Below, piece after piece: positions 7,184-15,566 of a DNA stretch of 24,246 bases (its first letter is position 1; every line of letters starts with the position of its first letter). Both the position numbers and the translations under genes were made by a program. The notes under the pieces are model-generated. The model was not told the origin of the DNA. It ran no database searches and was given only the letters and a program-made list of their open reading frames with translations. The stretch lies in assembly GCA_002315875.1 (NCBI GenBank), contig DCIL01000014.1, forward strand, positions 24,393 to 48,638, written 5' to 3'. Source of the stretch: Verrucomicrobia bacterium UBA1727. Lineage in GTDB: Bacteria > Verrucomicrobiota > Kiritimatiellia > RFP12 > UBA1067.

Positions 7184-10100
7184 ATGCTCCTATCCATCAT
7201 TGCCTCCGTTCTTCAGTTCGTTAACCCCTTCATCGGTACTGGAGGTGACGGACATCTCTTTCCGGCTGCGTCCTATCCTTTCGGTGTCATTCAGGCCGGA
7301 CCCGATACCGGTTGGGGCGACTGGGACTACTGCAGCGGTTATCGCTACGAGGATAAGGCGATTACCATGTTCTCGCAGACGCATAATCCCGGTGGTGGGT
7401 GCCCGGATTACGGCGACATTGGACTTATGCCTTATCGGCCTGGTGCTGCAAAAGGTGCGCAGCCATCGACTGGTTTTTCTCATGCGGACGAGAAGGCGGA
7501 GCCCGGTTACTATTCGGTTAAGCTCAAGGACGGCATCAAGGTTGAAGTCGCCGCGGCGGAACATTCGGCGATCTATCGCATCGATTACGGACGCGAAAGC
7601 GCGGCGGAACTTCTCGTCGATCTCGACTACGGCGCGGCAAATACGACCTGGGCGCGCAAGACCGTTAAACCGGTCGAGGTCAACCGTACCGAGTCCGGGC
7701 TCAACGGACTTCTGGTGCGCAGTGGTTTCGTGAAGGGACGTCACATCGCCTTCGACATCCGCTTCTCGCGTCGTCCGATTCGCTGTGAAGCCGCACCCAA
7801 TTATCTCACCAATGCCATCGCCAATGTGCACTCTCCGGCCTTCCGCTACACGTTCGACCTGGCGGACGGTGAACCGCTGTTCGTGAAACTTGCGATTTCC
7901 ACGACCACTCCCGCAGGCGCGGCGAAGAACCTCGATGCGGAGATTCCCGCCTACGATCTTGCCGCGGTGCGCAAGGCCGCCGCGGCGAAGTGGGAGTCGA
8001 TTCTTTCGAGGATTGAACTCGATTCCGCAACCGATGCCGATACGAAGACGATTTTTTACACCAGCGTCTACAACCTGTTTCACGCGCCTCAGAATTTTGC
8101 CGATGTGGACGGATCCTATCGCGGGGCGGACGATAAGATTGCCGTTGCTCCCACTAAGCGCTATTATTCGGAGTTCTCGCTTTGGGATACCTTCCGCGGG
8201 GCGCATCCGTTCTACACGCTCTTCGCGTCCGAATACGTTCCTGATTTCGTCAATTCGCTGCTCGCTCACTATCGTGCCGCGGGCTTCCTGCCGGTGCTGC
8301 CCAAGTGGAACAAGGATTCTCAATGCATGGTCGGCACGCACGCGGTGGCGGTGATGGTTGATGCGTATTTCAAGGGACTTGCGCCGAACGCCGATTGGCA
8401 GGCGGTTATGGACGCGATCGACAACACTCTGCGTAAGGTTCATCCTACCCGCTACAAGGAGGGCTGGCCGCTCCTCGACAAGTATGGCTACTATCCCTGC
8501 GACAAGCTGAAGGGCGAAGGCGCCTCGCGCACGCTCGAATGCTCTTACGACGACTGGTGCGCGTGGAAACTTGCCGCGGCGCTTGGGCGCGAGGAGAGTG
8601 CTCGGTTCTTCGAGAAGCGCGCCCACAACTGGACGAACGTCTTTGATCGCACGACGCTTTTCATGCGCGGACGCAAATCGGACGGCTCCTGGCGCGATCC
8701 GTTCGATCCGTATCATTGCGGACATGAAAGCTCGTGGCCGGGAGATTTCACCGAGGGCAATGCCTGGCAGTGGCGTTGGCACGTCTTGCAGGATCCGGAC
8801 GCGCTCATCGCATCGCTCGGTGGCAGCGAGAAAGCGATTAAGCTCTTGGACGAACTCTTCGCGCTGCCGTCCTCGCTCAACCGCGAGCAGACCTCGCGTG
8901 ACGTGACGGGACTTCTCGGACAGTATGTGCAGGGCAATGAGCCGAGTCATCACATCCCTTATCTCTATTCGCTTTGCGGACGCCGCGATCTTGCCGCGGC
9001 GCGGATTAAGGAACTTTGCGGGAAGTTCTACTTCAATCGTCCCGACGGTCTTTGCGGAAACGAGGATCACGGAGAGATGAGCGCGTGGTATGTGTTTGCC
9101 GCGCTCGGATTCTATCCCGTCAATCCTTCGAGCGGCGAGTTCGTTCTGGCCGCACCGCTGTTGCCAAGCGTAACGATGACGCTTGCCAACGGACGCAAGC
9201 TCAAGGTCGTCTCGCGGCAGGTGAAGCCGGGTGCTGGAAAGGTGACGTTCAACGGACGCGAAATCATCGGTAACCGTATCCGCTATTCCGAGATCATGTC
9301 CGGCGGCGAGCTCGTTTTTGAAACTCCTTCGCGCGTGGTGGATGATTACGATATCGTCATCTACGGTTCGTCCCCAGGGGCGATATCCGCCGCGGTTCAG
9401 GCCAAGCGCATGGGTAAGTCCGCAGTGATCGTCTCGCCTGAGACCCGCATCGGCGGACTCACCACCGGTGGACTCGGCCAGACCGACATCGGCAACAAGA
9501 AGGCCTTCGGCGGCATTGCGCTTGAATTCTATCGTGACGTCGCCAAGTGGTATCGGGACGAATCGCACTGGACTCGCCAGAAGCGAAGTGACTACATTCC
9601 CGACGGACAGTGCGCGGGTACCAAGGGTGACGACTCGATGTGGACGTTCGAGCCCTCTGCTGCGCTGGCGATCCTCGAAGGATGGGAGCGGCGCGACGGA
9701 CTCGTCATCCATCGCGGACGACGCCTCGATCGGGAGAAAGGTGTAGGTGTAGGTGTAGGAGAGAAGGAAAAAGGAAAAGGGAAAAGTGAAATAGGGAGGA
9801 GAATAGTTTCCTTTGTGACGGAGGATGGCACGGAGTATCGCGGTAAGGTGTTTATTGATGCGACTTACGAGGGCGATCTCATTGCCGCGGCAGGCGTCGG
9901 CTATACTGTCGGTCGCGAAGCGAATCAACTTTACGGCGAGACGCTTTCCGGATGCCAACGTGCGCGTGCGTGGTATCACCAGATAGAGAACGGCGTATCC
10001 GGCTATGTGATCGCCGGCGATCCGTCGTCCGGCTTTCTGCCCGGCGTTGAGCGCGACGATGGTCGCGCGGATGGGACGGGCGACAAGTTCGTGCAGGCGT

Positions 10101-10990
10101 ATTGCTTCAGGATGTGCTTGACGGACGATCCCGCCAATCGCATTCCGTTCGCGAAACCGGCAAACTACGACGAGCGTAATTACGAACTTCTCTTCCGGCA
10201 TCTGGACGCAAAGCCGAAGAACTCTTTCACGGGCAATCTCGAATGGAAGCTTCCCTGGATCAACTCCAAGATGCCTAACCGTAAGACCGATACCAACAAT
10301 CGCGATGGTTTTTCGACTGACTTCATCGGTCAGAACTGGAGATGGCCCGAGGCATCGTATGACGAACGGGCGAAGATTCTCAAGGCACATCTCGACTATC
10401 AGCGCGGACTCATGTGGACGCTTGCCAACCATCCTCGTGTGCCGGATGCGGTCCGCGCCGTCTATTCGCGCTGGGGTACGTGCAAGGATGAGTTCAAGGA
10501 TGGACTCGGGGACGGCTGGCAGTCGCAGCTTTACGTGCGTGAGGCGCGTCGCATGGTCGGTCATTACGTGATGACCGAGGCGAACTGCCGTGGCAAGGTC
10601 AAGGTCACCAAGCCCGTCGCGATGGGCGCGTACGGCATGGATTCCCATCATGTCCGTCGCATTGCCGATGATAAGGGCTTCGTTCGGAACGAGGGTGACG
10701 TCCAGATCCATGCCGATGAGAAGAATCGTCGCTATCCTCCGTACTCGATCGACTACGGCGCGCTCGTGCCGAAGCGCGGCGAATGCGCGAATCTCCTCGT
10801 GCCGGTCTGCGTCTCGGCTTCGCACATCGCCTTCGGATCGATTCGAATGGAGCCGGTTTTCTTTGCTCTCGGACAGGTTGCAGGCACTGCCGCCGCGTTG
10901 ACTGTCGATTCTGGATGTGCCGTTCAGGATGTCGATTATTCGGCATTGCGCGCACGGCTGCTCAAGGACGGACAGGTCATCGAGTACTAA
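7184..10990 (+). CDS. GH92 alpha-mannosidase fused to an FAD-dependent oxidoreductase
   Basis: One uninterrupted 1268-residue frame joins two enzymes. Residues 1-718 are a complete GH92 exo-alpha-mannosidase: VNPFIGTGGDGHLFP at the start, likely general acid Glu524 in FTEGNAWQW, GNEPSHHIPYLY, then the calcium/base segment GNEDHGEMSAWYVF (626-639) and the closing strand GGELVFETP. From residue 720 a new domain starts with a dinucleotide-binding motif (DYDIVIYGSSPGAISAA), then RIGGLTTGGLGQTD and FIDATYEGDLIAAAG, typical of the FAD_oxidored family (PF12831-like), ending at residue 1268. GH92 enzymes are Ca2+-dependent and trim mannose from N-glycans or mannans; the role of the oxidoreductase is unknown. 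The leader is very short (MLLSIIASVLQ). A low-complexity GVGVGVGEKEKGKGK insert lies at about residues 853-868. Confidence 0.88.
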   Translation: MLLSIIASVLQFVNPFIGTGGDGHLFPAASYPFGVIQAGPDTGWGDWDYCSGYRYEDKAITMFSQTHNPGGGCPDYGDIGLMPYRPGAAKGAQPSTGFSHADEKAEPGYYSVKLKDGIKVEVAAAEHSAIYRIDYGRESAAELLVDLDYGAANTTWARKTVKPVEVNRTESGLNGLLVRSGFVKGRHIAFDIRFSRRPIRCEAAPNYLTNAIANVHSPAFRYTFDLADGEPLFVKLAISTTTPAGAAKNLDAEIPAYDLAAVRKAAAAKWESILSRIELDSATDADTKTIFYTSVYNLFHAPQNFADVDGSYRGADDKIAVAPTKRYYSEFSLWDTFRGAHPFYTLFASEYVPDFVNSLLAHYRAAGFLPVLPKWNKDSQCMVGTHAVAVMVDAYFKGLAPNADWQAVMDAIDNTLRKVHPTRYKEGWPLLDKYGYYPCDKLKGEGASRTLECSYDDWCAWKLAAALGREESARFFEKRAHNWTNVFDRTTLFMRGRKSDGSWRDPFDPYHCGHESSWPGDFTEGNAWQWRWHVLQDPDALIASLGGSEKAIKLLDELFALPSSLNREQTSRDVTGLLGQYVQGNEPSHHIPYLYSLCGRRDLAAARIKELCGKFYFNRPDGLCGNEDHGEMSAWYVFAALGFYPVNPSSGEFVLAAPLLPSVTMTLANGRKLKVVSRQVKPGAGKVTFNGREIIGNRIRYSEIMSGGELVFETPSRVVDDYDIVIYGSSPGAISAAVQAKRMGKSAVIVSPETRIGGLTTGGLGQTDIGNKKAFGGIALEFYRDVAKWYRDESHWTRQKRSDYIPDGQCAGTKGDDSMWTFEPSAALAILEGWERRDGLVIHRGRRLDREKGVGVGVGEKEKGKGKSEIGRRIVSFVTEDGTEYRGKVFIDATYEGDLIAAAGVGYTVGREANQLYGETLSGCQRARAWYHQIENGVSGYVIAGDPSSGFLPGVERDDGRADGTGDKFVQAYCFRMCLTDDPANRIPFAKPANYDERNYELLFRHLDAKPKNSFTGNLEWKLPWINSKMPNRKTDTNNRDGFSTDFIGQNWRWPEASYDERAKILKAHLDYQRGLMWTLANHPRVPDAVRAVYSRWGTCKDEFKDGLGDGWQSQLYVREARRMVGHYVMTEANCRGKVKVTKPVAMGAYGMDSHHVRRIADDKGFVRNEGDVQIHADEKNRRYPPYSIDYGALVPKRGECANLLVPVCVSASHIAFGSIRMEPVFFALGQVAGTAAALTVDSGCAVQDVDYSALRARLLKDGQVIEY
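9740..9788 (+). repeat. Purine-rich in-frame low-complexity insert in the FAD domain
   Basis: Three GGTGTA units (9740-9757) run into a purine-only tract with runs such as GGAAAAAGGAAAAGGG, up to about 9788. It encodes (GV)3 followed by a Gly/Lys/Glu stretch, placed between RRLDREKG and RIVSFVTEDGTEY. Homologous-looking proteins would have only a short turn there. Out-of-frame TAG and TGA triplets inside the tract are avoided by the reading frame used. Confidence 0.7.
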
Positions 10991-10996
10991 AGAACG

Positions 10997-11788
10997 ATGT
11001 TGCTTGAAATCGAGAATCTGGACGTTTCCTACCGCTCTGAAGACGGAGCGGTCACGTCCGCGGTCAGGTCGGTGTCGCTTTCGCTGGACCGCGGCGGAGT
11101 GCTCGGTCTCGTTGGCGAATCGGGTAGCGGCAAAAGTTCGGTTGCGATGAGCGTGCCGCGCCTCTTGCCGAGTCCGCCTGCCTTCTGGCCATCGGGACGC
11201 ATCCTGCTTGACGGAGTCGACCTTCTTCATCTCGAGGTATCCAAGCTTCGCGAATATCGCGGTAAGCGCATCGGAGTCATATTCCAAGATCCAATCGGCT
11301 CCTTGTCTCCGCTTCACCGTATCGCCGATCAACTCGTTGAGACGGTGCTCCTTCACGATCGGGTTTCTTCTGCCGCGGCGAAATCGATGGCGATCGAATG
11401 GCTCGGCAAGGTGGGCTTGCCAGATCCCGCCGGATGCGCCAGGGCCTATCCGCATGAACTTTCGGGTGGTATGCAGCAGCGCGTGATGATTGCGATGGCG
11501 CTTATGCTCGAGCCCGATCTCATCATCGCGGACGAGCCGACGACCGCGCTCGACGTGACGATTCAGAAGCAGGTGCTGGAACTCATGAAGGAACTGCACC
11601 GCGCAAATTCGGCCGTGCTGCTCATCACTCACGATCTCGGAGTAGTGGCGAACATGGCTACGGAAATCGCAGTAATGAAAGATGGTGTCATCGTCGAGAA
11701 GTCGTCCGACGTGTCTCAGTTCTTCGCCGCACCGAAAGAAGAGTATTCGCGTGCGCTCGTAAGAGAGGCAAGAAGGATGGCGATTTGA
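10997..11788 (+). CDS. ABC transporter ATP-binding protein, Opp/Dpp type, without partners here
   Basis: The 263-residue nucleotide-binding protein has Walker A GESGSGKSS (residues 40-48, Lys46), Q-loop FQDP, the signature LSGGMQQR (155-162), Walker B LIIADE (Asp179, Glu180) and the H-loop LLITHDLG. The FQDPIGSLSPLHRIADQL segment and the LMLEPDLIIADEPTTALD stretch point to the oligopeptide/dipeptide/nickel (DppD/OppD) group. It stops after RALVREARRMAI, so it lacks most of the C-terminal oligopeptide-type extension of ~330-residue OppD proteins. The gene starts six bases after the GH92-FAD stop and is clearly co-transcribed, yet no permease or binding protein is present in the window. It could energise a glycan or peptide importer encoded elsewhere. 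Confidence 0.88.
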   Translation: MLLEIENLDVSYRSEDGAVTSAVRSVSLSLDRGGVLGLVGESGSGKSSVAMSVPRLLPSPPAFWPSGRILLDGVDLLHLEVSKLREYRGKRIGVIFQDPIGSLSPLHRIADQLVETVLLHDRVSSAAAKSMAIEWLGKVGLPDPAGCARAYPHELSGGMQQRVMIAMALMLEPDLIIADEPTTALDVTIQKQVLELMKELHRANSAVLLITHDLGVVANMATEIAVMKDGVIVEKSSDVSQFFAAPKEEYSRALVREARRMAI

Positions 11789-11826
11789 GAGGTGAAGAGA
11801 AGCGAAGAGAGGTGAAGAGAAGTGAT
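11787..11826 (+). repeat. Tandem 20-bp purine-rich repeat filling a gene junction
   Basis: Two adjacent 20-bp units (11787-11806 and 11807-11826) match at 18 of 20 positions, with the shared core GAGGTGAAGAGAA. The first unit begins inside the TGA stop of the ABC gene; the second runs into the start of the next gene. The same 13-base core recurs at 17921-17933 inside the methyltransferase gene. Confidence 0.8.
11808..11815 (+). promoter_or_regulatory. Ribosome binding site supplied by the repeat
   Basis: AGAGGTGA in the second 20-bp unit matches seven of eight bases of the ideal GGAGGTGA. It lies 9 bases before ATG 11825 (6 before GTG 11822), so the repeat itself provides the translation signal of the beta-helix gene. 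Confidence 0.6.
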
Positions 11827-13327
11827 GAGAAGTATTGAAATGTTGATGGTTATTGGGTTTGTTGCGGTTGCGGCGATTGGGGCTGAAATGCCTTTCGCGG
11901 CGAATTTCCAGGGCAAGGAACTGCCCGTCGAAGAATGCCGCGTGAGTGCCATTCCGTTCAATCGCGTGTGGCCTGGAACACAGCGTCCCATCGAGCAGTC
12001 AAAGATCGGTTATTTCACGTCCTTCGATGTGGATGCTCCCGGTGAGTTCACACTTCGACTTCCCGATGCCGCGGCGCCGGTGCGCGTGCATCCGTTCCGT
12101 CGTGGCGGATGGACGGTTAAGAACGGCGTCTTCCGTATGCGCATCGAGAAGCCGGAGCAGTTCGTCGTGGTGACGGCGGGACGCGAGTTTCATGTCTTTG
12201 CGGACGCCCCGTGGAAGTACGTGCCGCGTCCCGGAGACCGTTATTTCGGTCCCGGAATCCATGAGCCGGGCGCGATCATTCCGAAGTCGGGAGAGCGAAT
12301 CGTCCTTGACCGCGGTGCTACCGTCTACGGCAATTTCGTTTTTCTCGGCGTGACCAACGTGACGGTCGAGGGACGCGGCATTCTCGACGGTTCTCGCATC
12401 GCCCGCGAGGATCCCAAGTGGCCAGGCACGGTTGCCGCGGCGAAGAGCGGACTTCCGGGAGTCTCTCCGGTGTGGGGTACGACCAGTGTCTATGCGTATA
12501 AGTGCGGAGGACTTTCGCTTTCGGGAATCGTCTTCCGCGATCCGTCGAGATGGACGATGAACATCTGCGATTCTTCCGATATTCTCATCGATGGAGTGAA
12601 GCTCGTGGGACTTTGGCGGTACAATGCGGATGGCATCGATCTTTGCGCTTGCCAGCGCGCGGTCGTGCGCAATTCGTTCGTGCGGTCCTTCGACGACTGC
12701 ATGATCGTGCGTCCGCAACTGCATATGGAAGAGGCGACGGAAACGCGTGACATATCTGTTTCCAATTGCTTCTTCTGGTGCGATTGGGGTGCGGTGATGA
12801 AGGTGCAGCACGGACAGCGCGCCTGTGGAATTTCGGATGTTCGTTTCCGTGATATCGACTGTGCGCGGGTAGATTGGACGGTGTTGACCGTGACCACGCG
12901 CTGGGGGTCCGAAAAGAATGTCATCCGCGGCGTTTCGTTCGAAGATATACGCGCGGACATTGCCGACGACCGGGTGGCACAGCAGTATCAGGAGCGGGAC
13001 GACATGAAGTTCGTGTCGCGTCCTTCGCGCAGATTGTGCCTTGTTGACGTGAGTGCGTATTCGATGGGCAAGCCCGCGCCGAACCAAGGCAAGCCCGGCA
13101 AGATGGATCCGTCGTTCTTCCATCTCGATTATTCCGATCTCGTCTTCCGCAATTTCAAGGTCTATGACCGTCCCGGACATCTCCTCGACGCTTCATCAGA
13201 CGTCGATACTGCGTTGCACATCCGCAATGACCTGCCTCATTTCAAGCTTCGCAACGTTGACATCGCCGACTTCCCGAAAATCAAAAACGCAAACATCTCC
13301 AAGGGTATTAAAATCAAAGGACTGTGA
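11825..13327 (+). CDS. Right-handed beta-helix glycosidase, GH28/GH49-like
   Basis: The 500-residue protein has a short leader (MRSIEMLMVIGFVAVAAIGA) predicting export, a beta-sandwich-like N-terminal region to about residue 125, and then a parallel beta-helix. Marks of the helix are IVLDRGATVYGNFVFLGVTN, VEGRGILDGS, ILIDGVKL and VRNSFVRSF. The candidate active site is NADGID (Asn267, Asp269) followed by FDDC (Asp290, Asp291), corresponding to the NTDG and DD motifs of polygalacturonase-type enzymes. The canonical GHG motif is not obvious; VMKVQHG occurs instead. That leaves GH28 (pectin) or GH49-type (dextran/pullulan) activity, or an unclassified clan GH-N member. ATG 11825 is preferred, but GTG 11822 or ATG 11840 are possible. 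Confidence 0.75.
   Translation: MRSIEMLMVIGFVAVAAIGAEMPFAANFQGKELPVEECRVSAIPFNRVWPGTQRPIEQSKIGYFTSFDVDAPGEFTLRLPDAAAPVRVHPFRRGGWTVKNGVFRMRIEKPEQFVVVTAGREFHVFADAPWKYVPRPGDRYFGPGIHEPGAIIPKSGERIVLDRGATVYGNFVFLGVTNVTVEGRGILDGSRIAREDPKWPGTVAAAKSGLPGVSPVWGTTSVYAYKCGGLSLSGIVFRDPSRWTMNICDSSDILIDGVKLVGLWRYNADGIDLCACQRAVVRNSFVRSFDDCMIVRPQLHMEEATETRDISVSNCFFWCDWGAVMKVQHGQRACGISDVRFRDIDCARVDWTVLTVTTRWGSEKNVIRGVSFEDIRADIADDRVAQQYQERDDMKFVSRPSRRLCLVDVSAYSMGKPAPNQGKPGKMDPSFFHLDYSDLVFRNFKVYDRPGHLLDASSDVDTALHIRNDLPHFKLRNVDIADFPKIKNANISKGIKIKGL
13316..13321 (+). promoter_or_regulatory. Ribosome binding site fixing the start at 13330
   Basis: AAAGGA within the end of the upstream gene lies 8 bases before ATG 13330. 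It supports this ATG over the GTG at 13324, which overlaps the previous stop. Confidence 0.55.
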
Positions 13328-13329
13328 TC

Positions 13330-15531
13330 ATGAACATATCGACATTGGCATTGCTGGCCTCTGCGGTCATTTCGGTGGAATCTCCCGATGCGAAGATACC
13401 CGAGCATTATTCCCATCCCATCACCGGCAACGGATCGCTCGTTCTCTGCGTGGATCCGGAAGGTGATCAGAGTCAGAAGCAGGCGGCGAAGAAACTGTAT
13501 GTTCCAGAGATTGCCTGGGAAGGGCGGCGGTATGCGCGGGGTGGAAACCGCGCGGCGCTCATTTCGATGGGACATTGGAACACGAAGGTGAAGGTGGACG
13601 GCGTTGACATCGGCAAGCTCAAGTCTTGGAAGCAGTCCCTCGATCGTTCCTGCGCGCTCGTCACTTGCGAAGCGAATTATGAAAAGGTCGCAGTCGTCAG
13701 TGAGGTGTTTACGCACGCCAATGAGAACGTGATCGCAATCCGCAAGCGCGTGAAGGCGGCGAAGAGCGCTAAGCTTGCGACGGTTGCGCTGACCTATTCG
13801 TTCTCAGTCGGAGATTCGGCAAAGGTTCCGCCGCGCGTCTTACTGGAGGAGCCGATTGCGGATCATGGAATCGTGCGCATGCTGTATGTCGCCTATGCTC
13901 ATCGCGTCTATCGCGGAGAGACCAGGGTCTACGGAAACGCGAAGGCGAAGTATACGCGGCCGCGTCCGTCGGCGGTGACGCTGGAGACGGAAGTCAAACT
14001 CGTTGATGGTGAAGGCGTAGCCGATTTCATCCTGACCTTTGCCGACAACTACGACGAGGATGTTCCGGGGAATATCGATCGCCGTGCGCGAGAGGTGCTT
14101 GCGTTGAAACACAAGCCGAGTTACAATGACGTTCAGTCGATCTTCGAAGTTCAGCAGCAGGACGAGTTTCCGGTTGAGATCCGCGATCGTCGGCTCGCCG
14201 CGGTGGATCTTGCGGCACAGCGCGGCTTTGACATGCTGCTGGCGGAGAACCGTGCGGCCTGGGCGAAGAAGGACAACGGCTTTTACGTGAAGCTCGGCGA
14301 TAAGCGCCTTGATGATGTCTGGCAGACGGCGGTCTACAATCTCAGGGTCTTCGCCACCAAGTGGTCGATTCCCGTCGGCATCTTCGGCCGCGGACGCGAG
14401 TGGAGCGGACGCTACTTCGCTTGGGATGAGGCGTTCACGGCAATGGGTGCGATGGCGGCGGGTGAGCGCGAGATCGGACGGCTTCCTACGCTCTTTCGCC
14501 GCAAGCTGCTCCTGATTGCGGTCATGCGCAATTCGTATTATCGCGCACCGACCCTGAACGCCTACGGTGCACGCTATGTCTGGGAGACGACTGAGGATGG
14601 TACCGAGGGGACGACTGACGGACTCTGGATCGACCATATCTTTCACGCCTCGACCGTCGCTGAATGCGCCTGGCGCAACTATCTTTGGAGCGGAGACAAG
14701 GAGTTCCTGCGCGACATCGCTTATCCGGTCATCCGTGAGAGTGCGCTTTATCTGCTGACGCATCATACCTACGAGCGCGATGGAAAGTTCATGATCGGCA
14801 AGTGTACGGACATCGAGCGGCTCGGTCCCGCGGTGGAGAATCCGTTCCTCACCTCCTGCGGAGCGATCCGCACCTTTGAGCTTGCGGCCCGCGCAGAGCG
14901 CATACTCGAGTCGAAGGACGGCAATGCCGAGAAGTTCCTGCGCGCTGCGGCGGGACTCAGGAAGACGCTGCCTAATCGTGACGGACGTTACATTCCCTTC
15001 GAGGGATGCAAGGAGAACAGCATCGTGACCATCTGCGGATACTGTCCGTTCCCGGTGCTCTCGACGACGGATGAGAAGGGGGTGAATGCGGTTCGGTATT
15101 TCGCGGACAACATCCGCACCGCCGGCAACATGGTTCCGCACGGCAACGGCGTCTGCTCTTGGTATGCGAGCTGGACGGGCGGCGCGCTTGCGGCGATCGG
15201 CGATGGCGAGCGGGCGTGGAATACGCTCTCGCTCGCGTCCGACGGCACGGGACTTTTTGGCGAGCCGTGGGAGATTCTTGAGATTCGGTCCCATCCGTGG
15301 TTCGTCTCGTCCGGCGGTAACTACATGAGCACCTTGACCTCGCTCCTGGTGGGGCAGGACGAGAATTCCTCGAAGGTGCGCCTGGCGTGGGGAGTGCCGA
15401 AGACGATGAAGAACTACTCCTTCCGGCTTCCGCTTTACGGCAACGGATGGGTCGAGCTCGTCGTGAAGGACGGCAAGGTCGTCAAGTTCGACCACGACAA
15501 GGATCCCAACCGTCAGTTCGTGTTGCCGTAA
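13330..15531 (+). CDS. Glycoside hydrolase-like protein with (alpha/alpha)6 barrel, family not assigned
   Basis: The 733-residue protein starts with a short hydrophobic leader (MNISTLALLASAVISVESP). About 280 residues of beta-rich sequence follow, beginning YSHPITGNGSLVLCVDPEG. From about residue 300 a helical toroid is recognisable: WSGRYFAWDEAFTAMGAMA, DGLWIDHIFHASTVAECAW, YPVIRESALYLLTHHTYERDG and ENPFLTSCGAIRTFELAARA. This resembles GH65/GH95/GH78-type clans, in which acidic residues such as those in WDEAF or TDIERLGP would be catalytic. I cannot name the family or substrate. Position right after a beta-helix glycosidase (two bases between stop and start) suggests the two act on the same polysaccharide in the periplasm or outside. 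Confidence 0.65.
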   Translation: MNISTLALLASAVISVESPDAKIPEHYSHPITGNGSLVLCVDPEGDQSQKQAAKKLYVPEIAWEGRRYARGGNRAALISMGHWNTKVKVDGVDIGKLKSWKQSLDRSCALVTCEANYEKVAVVSEVFTHANENVIAIRKRVKAAKSAKLATVALTYSFSVGDSAKVPPRVLLEEPIADHGIVRMLYVAYAHRVYRGETRVYGNAKAKYTRPRPSAVTLETEVKLVDGEGVADFILTFADNYDEDVPGNIDRRAREVLALKHKPSYNDVQSIFEVQQQDEFPVEIRDRRLAAVDLAAQRGFDMLLAENRAAWAKKDNGFYVKLGDKRLDDVWQTAVYNLRVFATKWSIPVGIFGRGREWSGRYFAWDEAFTAMGAMAAGEREIGRLPTLFRRKLLLIAVMRNSYYRAPTLNAYGARYVWETTEDGTEGTTDGLWIDHIFHASTVAECAWRNYLWSGDKEFLRDIAYPVIRESALYLLTHHTYERDGKFMIGKCTDIERLGPAVENPFLTSCGAIRTFELAARAERILESKDGNAEKFLRAAAGLRKTLPNRDGRYIPFEGCKENSIVTICGYCPFPVLSTTDEKGVNAVRYFADNIRTAGNMVPHGNGVCSWYASWTGGALAAIGDGERAWNTLSLASDGTGLFGEPWEILEIRSHPWFVSSGGNYMSTLTSLLVGQDENSSKVRLAWGVPKTMKNYSFRLPLYGNGWVELVVKDGKVVKFDHDKDPNRQFVLP

Positions 15532-15557
15532 TGGTGCCTATTTGTCCTTCCCGGATA

Positions 15558-15566
15558 TGGTATAAT
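15558..15566 (+). promoter_or_regulatory. Extended -10 promoter in front of the envelope block
   Basis: TGGTATAAT is a perfect extended -10 element (TGn plus TATAAT at 15561-15566). It lies in the 58-base gap after the glycosidase gene, about 24 bases before ATG 15590. No good -35 box is visible, which fits an extended -10. The element is centred in the palindrome GGTATAATACC (15559-15569) and inside a larger imperfect inverted repeat (15550-15559 with 15574-15584). Confidence 0.65.

Noticed and set aside
9335..9360. Separate start codon for the FAD oxidoreductase at GTG 9335 or 9338
   Set aside because: No Shine-Dalgarno precedes it and the GH92 frame continues without a stop; a single fused product is the simpler reading.
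7190..11632. A 1480-codon open frame on the minus strand opposite GH92-FAD and the ABC gene
   Set aside because: Its product is Arg/His-rich with no recognisable motif, and the + strand carries complete, well-supported enzymes. It is an antisense shadow of codon use in a GC-rich genome, like the shorter minus frames at 2960-4372, 13840-15495 and 22929-23858.
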